DNA of 64,000 nucleotides from NCBI RefSeq assembly GCF_001310225.1, contig NZ_CP012898.1:1488001-1552000 (forward strand), written 5' to 3'. Positions 29,357-38,878 of this stretch are shown here, piece after piece; the stretch's first letter is position 1; every line of letters begins with the position of its first letter. The position numbers and the translations under genes were made by a program. The notes beneath the pieces were generated by a model that saw only the letters and a program-made list of their open reading frames with translations, made no database searches and had not been told where the DNA came from. This DNA comes from Pseudalgibacter alginicilyticus. GTDB lineage: Bacteria > Bacteroidota > Bacteroidia > Flavobacteriales > Flavobacteriaceae.

Positions 29357-32300
29357 CTATTTTTTAGTTTTTTTATTTTGAGACTTCTCATTTTGCTCAA
29401 TAAATTGACTTGGTGTAACATTAAACAACTCCTTAAACGTTTTACTAAAATAAGCTGTAGAATTAAATCCAGTCATGTGAGTTATTTCTTTTATAGACAA
29501 ATCATTTTTCAACAACAACTCTGAAGCATATCGCAAACGAATGGTGCGTATAAAATGACTTGGATTGTTTCCTGTAAGAGAATTTATTTTTCTGTAAAAT
29601 TGAGACCTTCCTAAGTGCATTTCTTTTAACAAATGTTCTTGTTTAAAATCAACATCACTAATATTGTCCACAACTATTTTAGTAGCTTTATCTAAAAAAG
29701 CCTCATCTAAATTATTAGACGTAACTTCAGTGGATGGAAACACCCCTCCAATTTCAGAAAATTTTTGTCTCAATCTGTTTTTAGATTCCAACAAATTATT
29801 AATTCTAGCCTTTAAAACACTTGTTACAAATGGCTTAGACAAGTATCCATCTGCACCATTTTCATAGCCTTCTACCCTATCTTCTTCCAAAGTTCTTGCT
29901 GTAAGTAGTATTACTGGAATATGGCAGGTATCTAATTCTTTTTTTATAGAACGACACATTTCAAAACCATCCATTTTCGGCATCATGACATCACTGACAA
30001 CAATATCGGGAAAATACTTAGAAACCATTTTCAACCCATCTTCTCCATTTACGGCTTCCTTAACATTGTAATAATCTTTTAAATCATTAGTAAGATGTAT
30101 TCTTAATTCTTTATTATCTTCAACGATTAATACAGTTGGCAATTTTTTAGCACCATCAACATCTTCTTTTTTATTTTGACTTTTAATAACTGGCGTATCA
30201 TCTGATATTAGCATATCATATTCCACAGCTTTCATGGAATTTATTAAAAACTCATTCTTAACATTCTCTACTTTTTCAGGTGATCCTTTTATATCTAACG
30301 GCAATCTTACAACAAACTTACTACCTTTTAAGTGCTGGCTTTCTACAAAAATTTCACCCCCATGAAGTTCCACTAAACCTTTAGTAAAATTAAGACCTAT
30401 ACCAGTGCCTGTTTTGGTTATATCCATATTATAGAATCTTGAAAAAACACTTTTCATTTGTTCTTTATCCAAGCCTACACCAGTATCTTCAACAATTATT
30501 TCAACATAATCGCCTGATTTTTCACTCTTAAAAAACAGATTTTTAGATATAATTTTATTCTTTTTAACTTCATTGACAGATACTATTATTTCTCCATCAC
30601 TATCTGTAAACTTTATAGCATTTGATATTAGGTTTGTTATAATTTTTTCAACTTTATCAAAATCAAAAAGGGTCGTTATATTTTTAGAACTTGATAAAAA
30701 TTTATAATTAATTCCTTTTTTTTCTGCCAATACAATAAATAACGAAAATATAGCTTCACTAAACTTAACAATATTTCCCTTTTCCAACTGTAATGGAGAC
30801 ATACCCACATCCATTTTTCTATAATCTAATAATTGATTTACTAAGTGCAAAAGTCTTCTTGCACTTCGTTGAATAGATAATGCTGAATTTCTAATAACTT
30901 CTGGATCATTATTAAAACTAGAAAGTATTTTATCTACTGGGTTTAATATAAGCGTAAGTGGAGTTCTAAATTCATGAGAGACATTTACAAAAAACTGAAG
31001 TTTCATTTGATCTAACTCGTGTTCTTGAGATTCCTTAACTTTTAAAGTATAATAGTAAATAATTACCCAAAAGAACAAAGCACCAATCAGAATATAAAAA
31101 AGATAGGCCCACCACGTTCTCCATATAGGTGGTAATATTTCAATATTAATTACTGTTGCTTGAGCTTCTTCCCACTTCTCATCAATAGAGGCTTTTACTT
31201 CAAAAGTGTAATTCCCTGGTTCTAAATTTGAATGATTAACAACTCTATTATGCCCATTATCAATAAAATCACTATCGAGTCCTTCCAATTTATAGGCATA
31301 CTGAACCTGTTCAGAGTTTTCAAAATACAAGGCTACAAATTCAAAAGAAATATAATTTTCATTATACTTCAATGTCAAATCTTGAGTTCTTGAAATAGCT
31401 TTATTTAATAGAACTCTACCATTTATAGTATCACCAGGAACAATCGCTTTATTATTTAACTTAAAGTTAGTTATCTGAGGTGTGAGCTTTACAGATTCTG
31501 GAATATTAATTTCATTAGGCTGAAAAATATTAAACCCATTTATCCCTCCAATGAGAATTCGACCATTTTTTGTTTTTGCTATAGATTTACTCTGAAACTC
31601 TGGCCCTTGTAACCCATCATGAGTATTAAAATTTTTTATTTGTTTAGTTGTAGGATCTAATAAAGATAATCCGCCCTTGGTAGTAATCCAAAAATTATAA
31701 TTATCATCCTCCACAATACCAACCACAAGACTATTTGGAAGTCCATTTTGAGACGTATAGGACTGTATTAAACTTAAATCAGAATCTAACTCAAAAACAC
31801 CACTATCTGTACCCACCCATATATTTCCACTATGATCTTCGGTAATATAATTTATACCAATACCTTCTATACCGTTTTCTTTTACTTCAATAAAATCTAA
31901 CTTTGCTGGAATAAACTCCTCTATTTTATTTAAATCAACAACATTCAACCCTAAAGAGGTACCTACAAACAAACGATTCTTAGAATCTACAAATAGACAC
32001 AACACAATATTGCTTACTAAACTATTTTCTTTGCCATAGCTATTTTTATAATTGTGAAAATGATTTGTTTTAGGGTTGTACAAGCTTATGCCTTCTGTTC
32101 TTAATCCAAACCAAAGTCTATTTTTAGAATCTTCAACTCCAGTCCATACTGAATTTTGCCCTATAGAAAGTGAATCTGTTGATTTATGAAAAAACCTTTT
32201 AACTTGCTTTGTTTCTGGATTAAATCTATTTAATCCCCCATCTAAAGTACACACCCAAATATATCCTTGATGATCTTCAAATGTATATAGTATTTTATTA

Positions 32301-33562
32301 GAACTTATAGAATTAGGGTTTTCAGAATCATTACTGTAATGCATAAAAGTATGGGTCTTCTCATTAAAAAGATTAAGACCTCCATCATAAGCGCTAATCC
32401 AAATACGTTCTTTAGAATCTTGTAAAACAGATTGCACCGTTTTTTCGCTCATACCATTTGGGTTATCTGGCTGATAATAATAATGCCCAAATATTTGTTT
32501 GGTGGGATCCAAGATACTAACTCCCTTGTCATAACTACCAATCCAATAAATACCACTCCTATCTTGAAATACTTTGGATGGTTTATTATTAGGTAGAGAA
32601 AATAAATCTGAAAGCTTGTTTACTATATGTTTTTCTACTTTTAATCCTGCCGCACTCTTTTTTAACAAATACAACCCATGACCTTCTGTTGGCACCCAAA
32701 AAACACCATCATCACTTTGAAAAAAGTCAAAAATCGGAACACTTTTATCTACTAATGATACATGTTTAAAACTATTTTCTTCCCTGTTCCACAGAATTAA
32801 ATTAGAAAGATCATTCCCTATCCAAAAATCACCATCCGAATCAATAAATACTCGCTTAGGAATATGATTAAGTTCAAAGGGCTTTTTGTTTTTAATTAAA
32901 ATACGCTCAAAGCTATCTTTATCATCGTTATAAAGATTTAGGTATCTTCCACCTGTACCCAGCCAAATCGCATTATTCTCATCTTTTAAAATAACATTTA
33001 CATTATTATTATCTAATGATTTTAAATTTAATTGGTCATTTATATAATAGGAAAACTTAATTTTTTTAGAATTTATATCATCATCCAACAGTATTTTTAT
33101 TGCACCATTATTGGTTGCTACCCATAACTCATTATTCAAATCATCATACAATAAATCGTTAATGATTTTTTGTGGACTGTTTGATAATGATAACTGTTTA
33201 TAAAGGTTTATACGTGAAAACTTATTGGTTTTTTTATCAAAAAAATTCAGCCCATTATTGGTTCCAATCCATAAATTCCCTTTACTATCCTCCTCAATAC
33301 TACTAATTCTATTATTACTTATAGATTGGGGATCATGCAATACCGATCTAAATATCTCAAATTCATATCCATTATATTTATTAAGCCCATCAATGGTTCC
33401 AAACCACAAAAAGCCTTCCTTATCTTGAAATATTTCACTAACCGTACTACTTGAAAGGCCATCAACAGTACTTAAGTTATCAAACTTCAGATTATTAAAT
33501 TGTCCAAAACTTATATTAGTTATTAGACAGCAAAAAAATATTATATAAATTTTTATACTCAT
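29357..33562 (-). CDS. Hybrid two-component system sensor/regulator (HTCS) of the first PUL
   Basis: This is a one-protein two-component system of about 1401 residues. I start it at ATG 33562, which opens directly on a signal peptide (MSIKIYIIFFC). An upstream GTG at 33586 overlaps a -7 promoter element. The periplasmic part has about fourteen Reg_prop blades (repeated WxGT, DxxGxxW) forming two propellers, then a Y_Y_Y domain. Counted from GTG 33586, a membrane helix lies near 826-846, HisKA has His871 in SHEFRTPLTL, HATPase_c has GTGIGLNFTKGLVELHGG, the receiver has Asp1199 in VSDVMMPKMDG, and an AraC-type helix-turn-helix lies at about 1310-1400. It senses an oligosaccharide and activates the adjacent uptake operon downstream. 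Confidence 0.95.
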   Translation of the reverse strand: MSIKIYIIFFCCLITNISFGQFNNLKFDNLSTVDGLSSSTVSEIFQDKEGFLWFGTIDGLNKYNGYEFEIFRSVLHDPQSISNNRISSIEEDSKGNLWIGTNNGLNFFDKKTNKFSRINLYKQLSLSNSPQKIINDLLYDDLNNELWVATNNGAIKILLDDDINSKKIKFSYYINDQLNLKSLDNNNVNVILKDENNAIWLGTGGRYLNLYNDDKDSFERILIKNKKPFELNHIPKRVFIDSDGDFWIGNDLSNLILWNREENSFKHVSLVDKSVPIFDFFQSDDGVFWVPTEGHGLYLLKKSAAGLKVEKHIVNKLSDLFSLPNNKPSKVFQDRSGIYWIGSYDKGVSILDPTKQIFGHYYYQPDNPNGMSEKTVQSVLQDSKERIWISAYDGGLNLFNEKTHTFMHYSNDSENPNSISSNKILYTFEDHQGYIWVCTLDGGLNRFNPETKQVKRFFHKSTDSLSIGQNSVWTGVEDSKNRLWFGLRTEGISLYNPKTNHFHNYKNSYGKENSLVSNIVLCLFVDSKNRLFVGTSLGLNVVDLNKIEEFIPAKLDFIEVKENGIEGIGINYITEDHSGNIWVGTDSGVFELDSDLSLIQSYTSQNGLPNSLVVGIVEDDNYNFWITTKGGLSLLDPTTKQIKNFNTHDGLQGPEFQSKSIAKTKNGRILIGGINGFNIFQPNEINIPESVKLTPQITNFKLNNKAIVPGDTINGRVLLNKAISRTQDLTLKYNENYISFEFVALYFENSEQVQYAYKLEGLDSDFIDNGHNRVVNHSNLEPGNYTFEVKASIDEKWEEAQATVINIEILPPIWRTWWAYLFYILIGALFFWVIIYYYTLKVKESQEHELDQMKLQFFVNVSHEFRTPLTLILNPVDKILSSFNNDPEVIRNSALSIQRSARRLLHLVNQLLDYRKMDVGMSPLQLEKGNIVKFSEAIFSLFIVLAEKKGINYKFLSSSKNITTLFDFDKVEKIITNLISNAIKFTDSDGEIIVSVNEVKKNKIISKNLFFKSEKSGDYVEIIVEDTGVGLDKEQMKSVFSRFYNMDITKTGTGIGLNFTKGLVELHGGEIFVESQHLKGSKFVVRLPLDIKGSPEKVENVKNEFLINSMKAVEYDMLISDDTPVIKSQNKKEDVDGAKKLPTVLIVEDNKELRIHLTNDLKDYYNVKEAVNGEDGLKMVSKYFPDIVVSDVMMPKMDGFEMCRSIKKELDTCHIPVILLTARTLEEDRVEGYENGADGYLSKPFVTSVLKARINNLLESKNRLRQKFSEIGGVFPSTEVTSNNLDEAFLDKATKIVVDNISDVDFKQEHLLKEMHLGRSQFYRKINSLTGNNPSHFIRTIRLRYASELLLKNDLSIKEITHMTGFNSTAYFSKTFKELFNVTPSQFIEQNEKSQNKKTKK

Positions 33563-33585
33563 AGTTGGTTTAGTATGGATATGCA

Positions 33586-33593
33586 CAAATATA
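33586..33593 (-). promoter_or_regulatory. Candidate -7 promoter element of the HTCS gene
   Basis: On the minus strand, TATATTTG fits TAnnTTTG perfectly. Transcription would begin around 33579, leaving a leader of about 17 bases before ATG 33562 and making the GTG at 33586 untranslatable. A clear -33 TTTG was not found. Confidence 0.5.
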
Positions 33594-33698
33594 ATTAAAT
33601 ATGATAATTCCTATGAAACTATGAAAAAGCATATTCATTATAGGCTAAATTTTAATTTATATTTTAAAAAAAACATACTCACATCACTCAACTAATAT

Positions 33699-33706
33699 TA
33701 TTTTTG
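33699..33706 (+). promoter_or_regulatory. Candidate -7 promoter element of the araC-family gene
   Basis: TATTTTTG fits TAnnTTTG, 63 bases before the ATG at 33770. The -33 region is not convincing. Confidence 0.4.
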
Positions 33707-33769
33707 CTTTTAGTAGATCCCCACCTTTAAATTAGTACGATTAATCATTATTTTTATTAAATTTAAAAC

Positions 33770-34648
33770 ATGAAACTTCATTTATTAGACAGGAGTAGCA
33801 TCAACAACAGTTCCTTTACTACAAAATCGGAAGAATATCCTTATTTTTTAAAAATATGGCATTACCATCCTGAACTTGAACTGGTAGTTATTCTTAAAAG
33901 TGAAGGAACTTGCTTTATAGGAGATAGTATTGAAAAATTCGGAAATGACGACATCATTCTAATAGGAAAAGACTTACCACATATGTGGCAAAACAACGAA
34001 GACTATTTTAAACAAGATGTAAAAGATGGAGCTAAAGCTATAGCCATTCATTTTAAACAAGATTATCTCGGAAAAGCTTTTTTTGAAACCCCCGAAATGA
34101 TTCATTTAATGGAACTTTTTGATAGAGCTCGTTTGGGTATTAAATTTTTAAATATTGACAAAAATCTTATTACAGACATTAAACACATGCTTGACCTAAA
34201 AGGCTTTGATAAAACCATGGCTTTTTTAAACATACTAAATAAACTGGCAAAACATAAAAATTTTAAACAGTTGGCCAGTCAAGGGTTTATAAATTCATTT
34301 AAAACTACAAAAAGTGATACCCAAGATAAGGTACAAGCGTATATTTTTAAAAATTTTAATAAAGACATTAATTTAGAAGAAGCTGCCAAGATAGCACACA
34401 TGAATACTTCTGCTTTCAGTCGATTTTTTAAACGTGTTAACCGCAAAACATTTTCGCGTTATGTTACTGAAATCAGAATTGGCTATGCGTGTAAATTATT
34501 AATGGAAAACAAATTTAATATTGCTGCTATTTGCTATGAATCTGGCTTTAATAACATTTCAAATTTTAATCGTCAATTTAAATTAGTCATGCATTGCACG
34601 CCCTCCGAATACGTAAAAAACTATAAAAATGAACTTTTAACATATTAA
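33770..34648 (+). CDS. AraC-family transcriptional regulator with cupin sensor domain
   Basis: This is a 292-residue cytosolic regulator. The N-terminal cupin-like half (about 1-130) carries HYHPELELVVILKSEG and DLPHMWQNN, typical of ligand-binding AraC sensors. The C-terminal half (about 190-285) is a double helix-turn-helix: DINLEEAAKIAHMNTSAFSR, then FNIAAICYESGFNNISNFNR and TPSEYVKNYK. It would bind DNA near its targets in response to a small molecule. The likely original neighbour is lutABC, now separated by a three-gene module, so lactate control is a candidate role; PUL control is the alternative. Its last nine codons plus stop recur 3.3 kb downstream. Confidence 0.92.
   Translation: MKLHLLDRSSINNSSFTTKSEEYPYFLKIWHYHPELELVVILKSEGTCFIGDSIEKFGNDDIILIGKDLPHMWQNNEDYFKQDVKDGAKAIAIHFKQDYLGKAFFETPEMIHLMELFDRARLGIKFLNIDKNLITDIKHMLDLKGFDKTMAFLNILNKLAKHKNFKQLASQGFINSFKTTKSDTQDKVQAYIFKNFNKDINLEEAAKIAHMNTSAFSRFFKRVNRKTFSRYVTEIRIGYACKLLMENKFNIAAICYESGFNNISNFNRQFKLVMHCTPSEYVKNYKNELLTY
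34616..34647 (+). repeat. 32-bp direct repeat, left copy (3' end of the araC gene)
   Basis: This 32-base stretch, beginning AAAAACTATAAAAATGAACT, encodes the C-terminal residues NYKNELLTY of the AraC regulator. It is repeated exactly at 37895-37926. A weak hairpin (AAAAGG 34670-34675 with CCTTTT 34681-34686) follows and may end the araC transcript. Confidence 0.9.
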
Positions 34649-34754
34649 TTTAATTGTTTTTTTTCAAAAAAAAGGAATTACCTTTTATGTTTAATTAACT
34701 TATCTTTATGAAAAAATTAAGTCCTAATACCTACTTAAAGTTACTAAACTAAAT

Positions 34755-35366
34755 ATGTATAAACTATTTTTCAAAAGACTCATTGATTTATTATTAGCAG
34801 TTTTTGGTTTTGTTATACTGCTACCCATAACTTTGATTATTTACATAACCCTATTTTTTATCAACAAAGGTAAACCTATATTTTTTCAATCAAGACCAGG
34901 AAAAAATGAAAAAATATTTAATATTATGAAGTTCAAAACCATGACAGATGGGACTGATAATACTGGAAAACTATTATCAGATGAAGATCGATTAACCAAA
35001 TTTGGAAGTTTTCTCAGAAAATCATCTTTAGATGAAATCCCACAACTAGTAAATATTATAAAAGGAGACATGAGTTTAATTGGCCCGAGACCTTTAAGAG
35101 TAAGATACTTACCATTCTATACCAAAGAAGAACAAATAAGGCACACTGTAAAACCTGGCATAACAGGCTTAGCACAAATATCTGGTAGAAATTTTTTACC
35201 ATGGGACGATCGTTTAAAAAAAGACATTGAATATGTAAAAAACATATCCTTTCAACTAGATGCATCTATCTTTATTAAAACCATTTTCAAAGTAGTTTCT
35301 TCAAAAGATGTAGCAATAGACTCAGAATCAGGAATGCTCGATTTTGACGAATTAAGAAAAAAATAA
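34755..35366 (+). CDS. Membrane sugar-1-phosphate transferase (polyprenyl-phosphate phosphoglycosyl transferase)
   Basis: This is a 203-residue PglC/WcaJ-type monotopic enzyme with a hydrophobic re-entrant helix near the N-terminus (about 8-35). Next come FQSRPGKNEKIFNIMKFKTM, the catalytic Asp-Glu dyad in SSLDEIPQLVNIIKGDMS, and LIGPRPL and VKPGITGLAQ. It transfers a sugar phosphate to undecaprenyl phosphate to begin assembly of a capsule, exopolysaccharide or O-antigen repeat. It starts a three-gene plus-strand module with the CapK-like and ATP-grasp genes. The isolated setting, with no other glycosyltransferases nearby, and the flanking repeats suggest acquisition as a block. Confidence 0.93.
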   Translation: MYKLFFKRLIDLLLAVFGFVILLPITLIIYITLFFINKGKPIFFQSRPGKNEKIFNIMKFKTMTDGTDNTGKLLSDEDRLTKFGSFLRKSSLDEIPQLVNIIKGDMSLIGPRPLRVRYLPFYTKEEQIRHTVKPGITGLAQISGRNFLPWDDRLKKDIEYVKNISFQLDASIFIKTIFKVVSSKDVAIDSESGMLDFDELRKK

Positions 35367-35439
35367 CATTCCTAAATAATTTTCTTAGATTTAACCGATT
35401 TACAAGTATATTACTTGTTACTTTTAAATTAAATATTCT

Positions 35440-36744
35440 ATGAAACCATTAAATAAGCTTAGAAATATTACTTTTTGGATTATTGATTACTTAAAAGGAG
35501 GATACGTAAGAAAAGACTTTTTAGAAATTAACCAAATATTTAATCTAAACTCTTTTTCCTCCTTACAACAGCAGCAAAAACCTATCTTGAATAACTTGTT
35601 AAAAACGACTGTAAATAACTCTGCCTATTATGCCAGCTATAAAAATTTCAAAAAACTAGCAGACTTCCCCGTTGTTAATAAATTAATTATTAAAAATCAT
35701 TTTAATGAAATTACATTTAATAATAAAAAAGAAGAATTTATATCTGTAACCACAAGTGGATCTACGGGATCTCCTTTTAAAATTTATCAAACTAAAAGAA
35801 AAAAAACAAGAAATACCGCAGACACCCTATTTTTTGCAAAATTATCAGGCTATACTCTTGGCCAAAAATTATTATATTTAAGGTTATGGTCTGCTTATCA
35901 TAAAAAAAATAAAATTATCTCTTGGCTTCAAAATACAGAACAATTAGATGTTAGTGATTTAAATGACGATACTTATTTAAAAAACTTAATGGATAAATTA
36001 CAGACAGATAAATCTACAAAAGGATGGTTAGGCTATGCGTCTGGTTTTGAAACTATTTGTAAATATCTAGATCGTATTAATTCTAAACCACTAAACTGCA
36101 ATGTTACATCTATAATTGCTATTGCAGAAAGACTTAACCCAGAAGTAAAATCTAAAATGCAATATTATTTTAATGTTCCAACAGTGTCTAGATATTCTAA
36201 TGTTGAAAACGGAATTATAGCACAACAAATGCTCGATGACGATTGTTTTACAATAAATTGGGGAAGTTATATTGTAGAAATTTTAGATCTAGAGAAAGAT
36301 AAACCTGCCAAAAATGGAGAGATTGGTCGTATTGTAGTCACAGATTTATACAATTTAGCAACTCCAATGATTAGGTATGATACTGGTGACATAGGAGCTT
36401 TTAATCTTAATACTACAGATACCATTCCTAAATTAAAAAGCATTCAAGGTAGAAAAATGGATGCTTTATTTACAACAAATGGGAATTTGCTTAATCCTTT
36501 TATTTTGCACACCTATGTTTATGCATTTCCTGAGATAAAGGAAATACAATTTATACAGCATGAAGAAAAAAAATATCAAATAAAAATTAATACTAGTATT
36601 AATTTTGAAAGTGAAAAACTACTAATTGAAAAATTTAAGAAAGACATAGGTGATGGTGCTTTAATAGACATAAATTATGTAGATGAAATTCCTTGTTTAA
36701 AATCTGGGAAAAGAAAAATCTCGGTTAATCTTTATAAAAATTAA
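35440..36744 (+). CDS. CapK/phenylacetate-CoA-ligase-like adenylate-forming protein
   Basis: This is a 434-residue protein of the ANL superfamily. The ATP-loop motif is TTSGSTGSPFK (104-114). RYDTGDIG and the downstream GRKMDALF correspond to the A7-A8 region, and a short C-terminal domain ends SGKRKISVNL. Such CapK-type proteins occur in capsule and exopolysaccharide clusters; their activated carboxylate is generally unknown. The stop is followed immediately by the ATG of the ATP-grasp gene, so the two are translationally linked. It probably activates an acid used to decorate the polysaccharide begun by the upstream transferase. The exact substrate is not predictable. Confidence 0.85.
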   Translation: MKPLNKLRNITFWIIDYLKGGYVRKDFLEINQIFNLNSFSSLQQQQKPILNNLLKTTVNNSAYYASYKNFKKLADFPVVNKLIIKNHFNEITFNNKKEEFISVTTSGSTGSPFKIYQTKRKKTRNTADTLFFAKLSGYTLGQKLLYLRLWSAYHKKNKIISWLQNTEQLDVSDLNDDTYLKNLMDKLQTDKSTKGWLGYASGFETICKYLDRINSKPLNCNVTSIIAIAERLNPEVKSKMQYYFNVPTVSRYSNVENGIIAQQMLDDDCFTINWGSYIVEILDLEKDKPAKNGEIGRIVVTDLYNLATPMIRYDTGDIGAFNLNTTDTIPKLKSIQGRKMDALFTTNGNLLNPFILHTYVYAFPEIKEIQFIQHEEKKYQIKINTSINFESEKLLIEKFKKDIGDGALIDINYVDEIPCLKSGKRKISVNLYKN

Positions 36745-37758
36745 ATGGAGCAAAAAAATATATTATTCACTTGTGCCGGTAGAAGAAATTATCTTATTAA
36801 TTATTTTAAGGAAGCATTAAAAGGAAATGGTTTTATCATAGCCACAGACATGCAAGCTAATGCTGCTGCTTTAATTGATGCAGATATATCTATAACTGTA
36901 CCCAATATATATTCAAATTTATATATTTCTACTTTAAAAAATATCTGTATTGAGTACAAAGTAGATGCTGTCATTTCTTTAAATGACTTAGAATTACCTA
37001 TTTTGTCTAAGCATAAAAATGAGTTAGAGAAAAACGGAACTAAAGTTATAATATCAGATGAATTGGCTATCGATATTTCTTTTGACAAATGGAAAACATA
37101 TGAATTTTTAACTTCGATTAATTTATTAACACCAAAAACATATCTTGACTTAAACATCGTACTCAAAGATTTGGAATCAAATGAATTAAACTTTCCTTTG
37201 GTTTTAAAGCCTAGATGGGGAAGCTCCTCGATAGGAGTTGACATTGTACAAAACATTGAAGAACTTGAACTTGCCTATAAATTACTAAAAATCAAACTTT
37301 CTAGATCAACATTAAATCAAGAAAATATAAATAAAGCAATTATAATTCAACAAAAAATTGGTGGAACTGAATTTGGAATGGATGTTTTAAATAATTTTAA
37401 CGGAAATTATTATGGCACTTTTGTAAGAGAGAAATTATCAATGAGATTTGGTGAAACAGACAAAGCTAAATCTGTAATAAATGCTGAAATTAGTAAAGTT
37501 GGAGAGGTAATCTCTAAAAATTTGCATCATTTTGGAAATTTAGATTGCGACGTTTTTATTGAAGAAAATAATATATATGTTTTAGAATTAAATCCAAGAT
37601 TTGGTGGCGGTTACCCATTCTCTCATGAGGCTGGAATAAACATTGCAGCAATTTATATTGAATGGATTAAGGGAGGAAATAATATTGATAAATATAATAA
37701 TTATAAAGATAATATATCATTTTCAAAATGTGATAGATTAATAAAAATTCCTTCTTAA
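36745..37758 (+). CDS. ATP-grasp ligase of the envelope-polysaccharide module
   Basis: This is a 337-residue ATP-grasp enzyme resembling carbamoyl-phosphate-synthase large-subunit fragments and PylC. An N-terminal Rossmann-like segment (NILFTCAGRRNYLINYF) comes first. The ATP-binding region has PLVLKPRWGSSSIGV, and the metal-binding end has VLELNPRFGGGYPFSHEAG. It forms an amide, ester or thioester-type bond from a carboxylate and a nucleophile with ATP. Directly adjacent to the CapK-like gene with no spacer, it likely modifies a sugar or precursor of the same polysaccharide, for example by adding an amino acid. Function beyond the family is inference. Confidence 0.88.
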   Translation: MEQKNILFTCAGRRNYLINYFKEALKGNGFIIATDMQANAAALIDADISITVPNIYSNLYISTLKNICIEYKVDAVISLNDLELPILSKHKNELEKNGTKVIISDELAIDISFDKWKTYEFLTSINLLTPKTYLDLNIVLKDLESNELNFPLVLKPRWGSSSIGVDIVQNIEELELAYKLLKIKLSRSTLNQENINKAIIIQQKIGGTEFGMDVLNNFNGNYYGTFVREKLSMRFGETDKAKSVINAEISKVGEVISKNLHHFGNLDCDVFIEENNIYVLELNPRFGGGYPFSHEAGINIAAIYIEWIKGGNNIDKYNNYKDNISFSKCDRLIKIPS

Positions 37759-38098
37759 ACCATTTTTAAAAGTTCTAATTAATTTTTATTGTAAATCGTT
37801 TAAAAGCTAAATACATTTTAATTTTTTATCGTTACTACAATTTAATGACACTTAACTTTTTTATACATGTTTTTTTGTAAATATACACTTAATTAAAAAC
37901 TATAAAAATGAACTTTTAACATATTAGATTGAATTGAAAAAAGTTCTCATTTATCAAAAAAAAACAATAACACTTTGCTTTATTAAAGCTAATTTAACTC
38001 AAGCAGCAAAATTAGTATTATTATAAATCAAAATTTAGGGAGATTTAGGCCTTTTTTCCTTGTATTATTGTAACTTAATTCTCTTTAATCTTTAACAC
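37759..38098. other. Intergenic region before lutA, containing the displaced araC tail
   Basis: This is 340 bases with no gene. It holds the second copy of the araC 3' end (37895-37926), followed by DNA that should include the lutA promoter. The nearest -7-like match is TATTATTG, seven of eight. Beyond the repeat, short blocks such as AATTG and TCAAAAAAAA recur in both flanks, hinting that the homology was once longer. Confidence 0.5.
37895..37926 (+). repeat. 32-bp direct repeat, right copy (displaced araC 3' end)
   Basis: Identical to 34616-34647. It reads NYKNELLTY in frame and is closed by TAG rather than TAA. With the left copy it brackets 3.2 kb holding the sugar-transferase, CapK-like and ATP-grasp genes. 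Confidence 0.9.
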
Positions 38099-38836
38099 AT
38101 GAAAGTAGGTTTATTTATTCCCTGTTATATAAATCAATTATATCCACAAGTTGGAAAAGCCACTTTAGAGCTTCTGGAAAAACTCAATGTAGAGGTTGTT
38201 TATCCATCTGGGCAAACCTGTTGTGGACAACCTATGGCCAATTCTGGTTACGAATCAGAATCTATGGGCACTTGCAATAATTTTGTTGAAAATTTTAAAG
38301 GTTTTGACTATATCGTCACCCCTTCTGGAAGTTGTGCTTATCATGTAAAAAAACATTACAATATCATTCCTCAAACGGAAGACGTTGTAAATGTAAGGAA
38401 CAATGTTTATGAATTATGCGACTTTATTTTAAACGTTCTAAAAATAAAAAATCTTGACGCCTCCTTTCCTTACAAAGTAGGTATTCATAAAAGCTGCCAT
38501 GGGTTAAGAGGATTAAGATTAGGTTCGTGCTCCGAAGTAGTTGGACACCCATATTCCTATATAGAAGAACTACTTCAAGAAGTAAAAGGCGTTGAAATCA
38601 TGACATTGCAAAGAAGTGATGAATGTTGTGGTTTTGGTGGTACATTTGCTGTCACTGAGGAAGCGGTATCTGTAAAAATGGGTAAAGATAAAATTCAAGA
38701 CCATTTAAATAGTGGTGTAGAAGTTATTACTGCTACAGACACATCCTGCTTAATGCATTTAGAAGGCTTAGTTACTCGTAACAAACAGCCTTTAAAAATA
38801 CTTCATATCGCTGAAATTTTAAATAGCCACCTATAA
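38099..38836 (+). CDS. lutA: LutA (LldE/YkgE-type) iron-sulfur subunit of L-lactate oxidation complex
   Basis: This is a 245-residue protein with the two cysteine-rich CCG domains of the family: CCGQP (41-45) and CCGFGG (176-181), plus upstream partner cysteines (GSCAYHV, HKSCHGL). LutABC together oxidise L-lactate to pyruvate with electrons passed to the respiratory chain. The complex is cytoplasmic and membrane-associated. It is the first gene of a compact plus-strand lutABC operon (42 bases before lutB). The AraC-family gene upstream of the inserted module is a plausible regulator. Confidence 0.94.
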   Translation: MKVGLFIPCYINQLYPQVGKATLELLEKLNVEVVYPSGQTCCGQPMANSGYESESMGTCNNFVENFKGFDYIVTPSGSCAYHVKKHYNIIPQTEDVVNVRNNVYELCDFILNVLKIKNLDASFPYKVGIHKSCHGLRGLRLGSCSEVVGHPYSYIEELLQEVKGVEIMTLQRSDECCGFGGTFAVTEEAVSVKMGKDKIQDHLNSGVEVITATDTSCLMHLEGLVTRNKQPLKILHIAEILNSHL

Positions 38837-38878
38837 ACCGAAACGTTTTAACCTTCTGTTAGATTTAAAAATTAAAAA

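Noticed and set aside
34657-34673. T8-C-A8 palindrome after araC as a terminator
   Set aside because: A one-base loop cannot form a proper hairpin and there is no GC core. The nearby 6-base-pair AAAAGG/CCTTTT hairpin is the only possible, weak, alternative.
36801-37256. 151-codon open frame antisense to the ATP-grasp gene
   Set aside because: The plus-strand ATP-grasp protein has full family motifs across the same bases. The antisense product has no recognisable domain or leader and is a by-product of AT-rich codon use.
34616-37926. Calling the bracketed module an integrative element with attL/attR
   Set aside because: No recombinase, excisionase or transposase lies between the repeats and there are no inverted ends, so only the duplication itself is reported.
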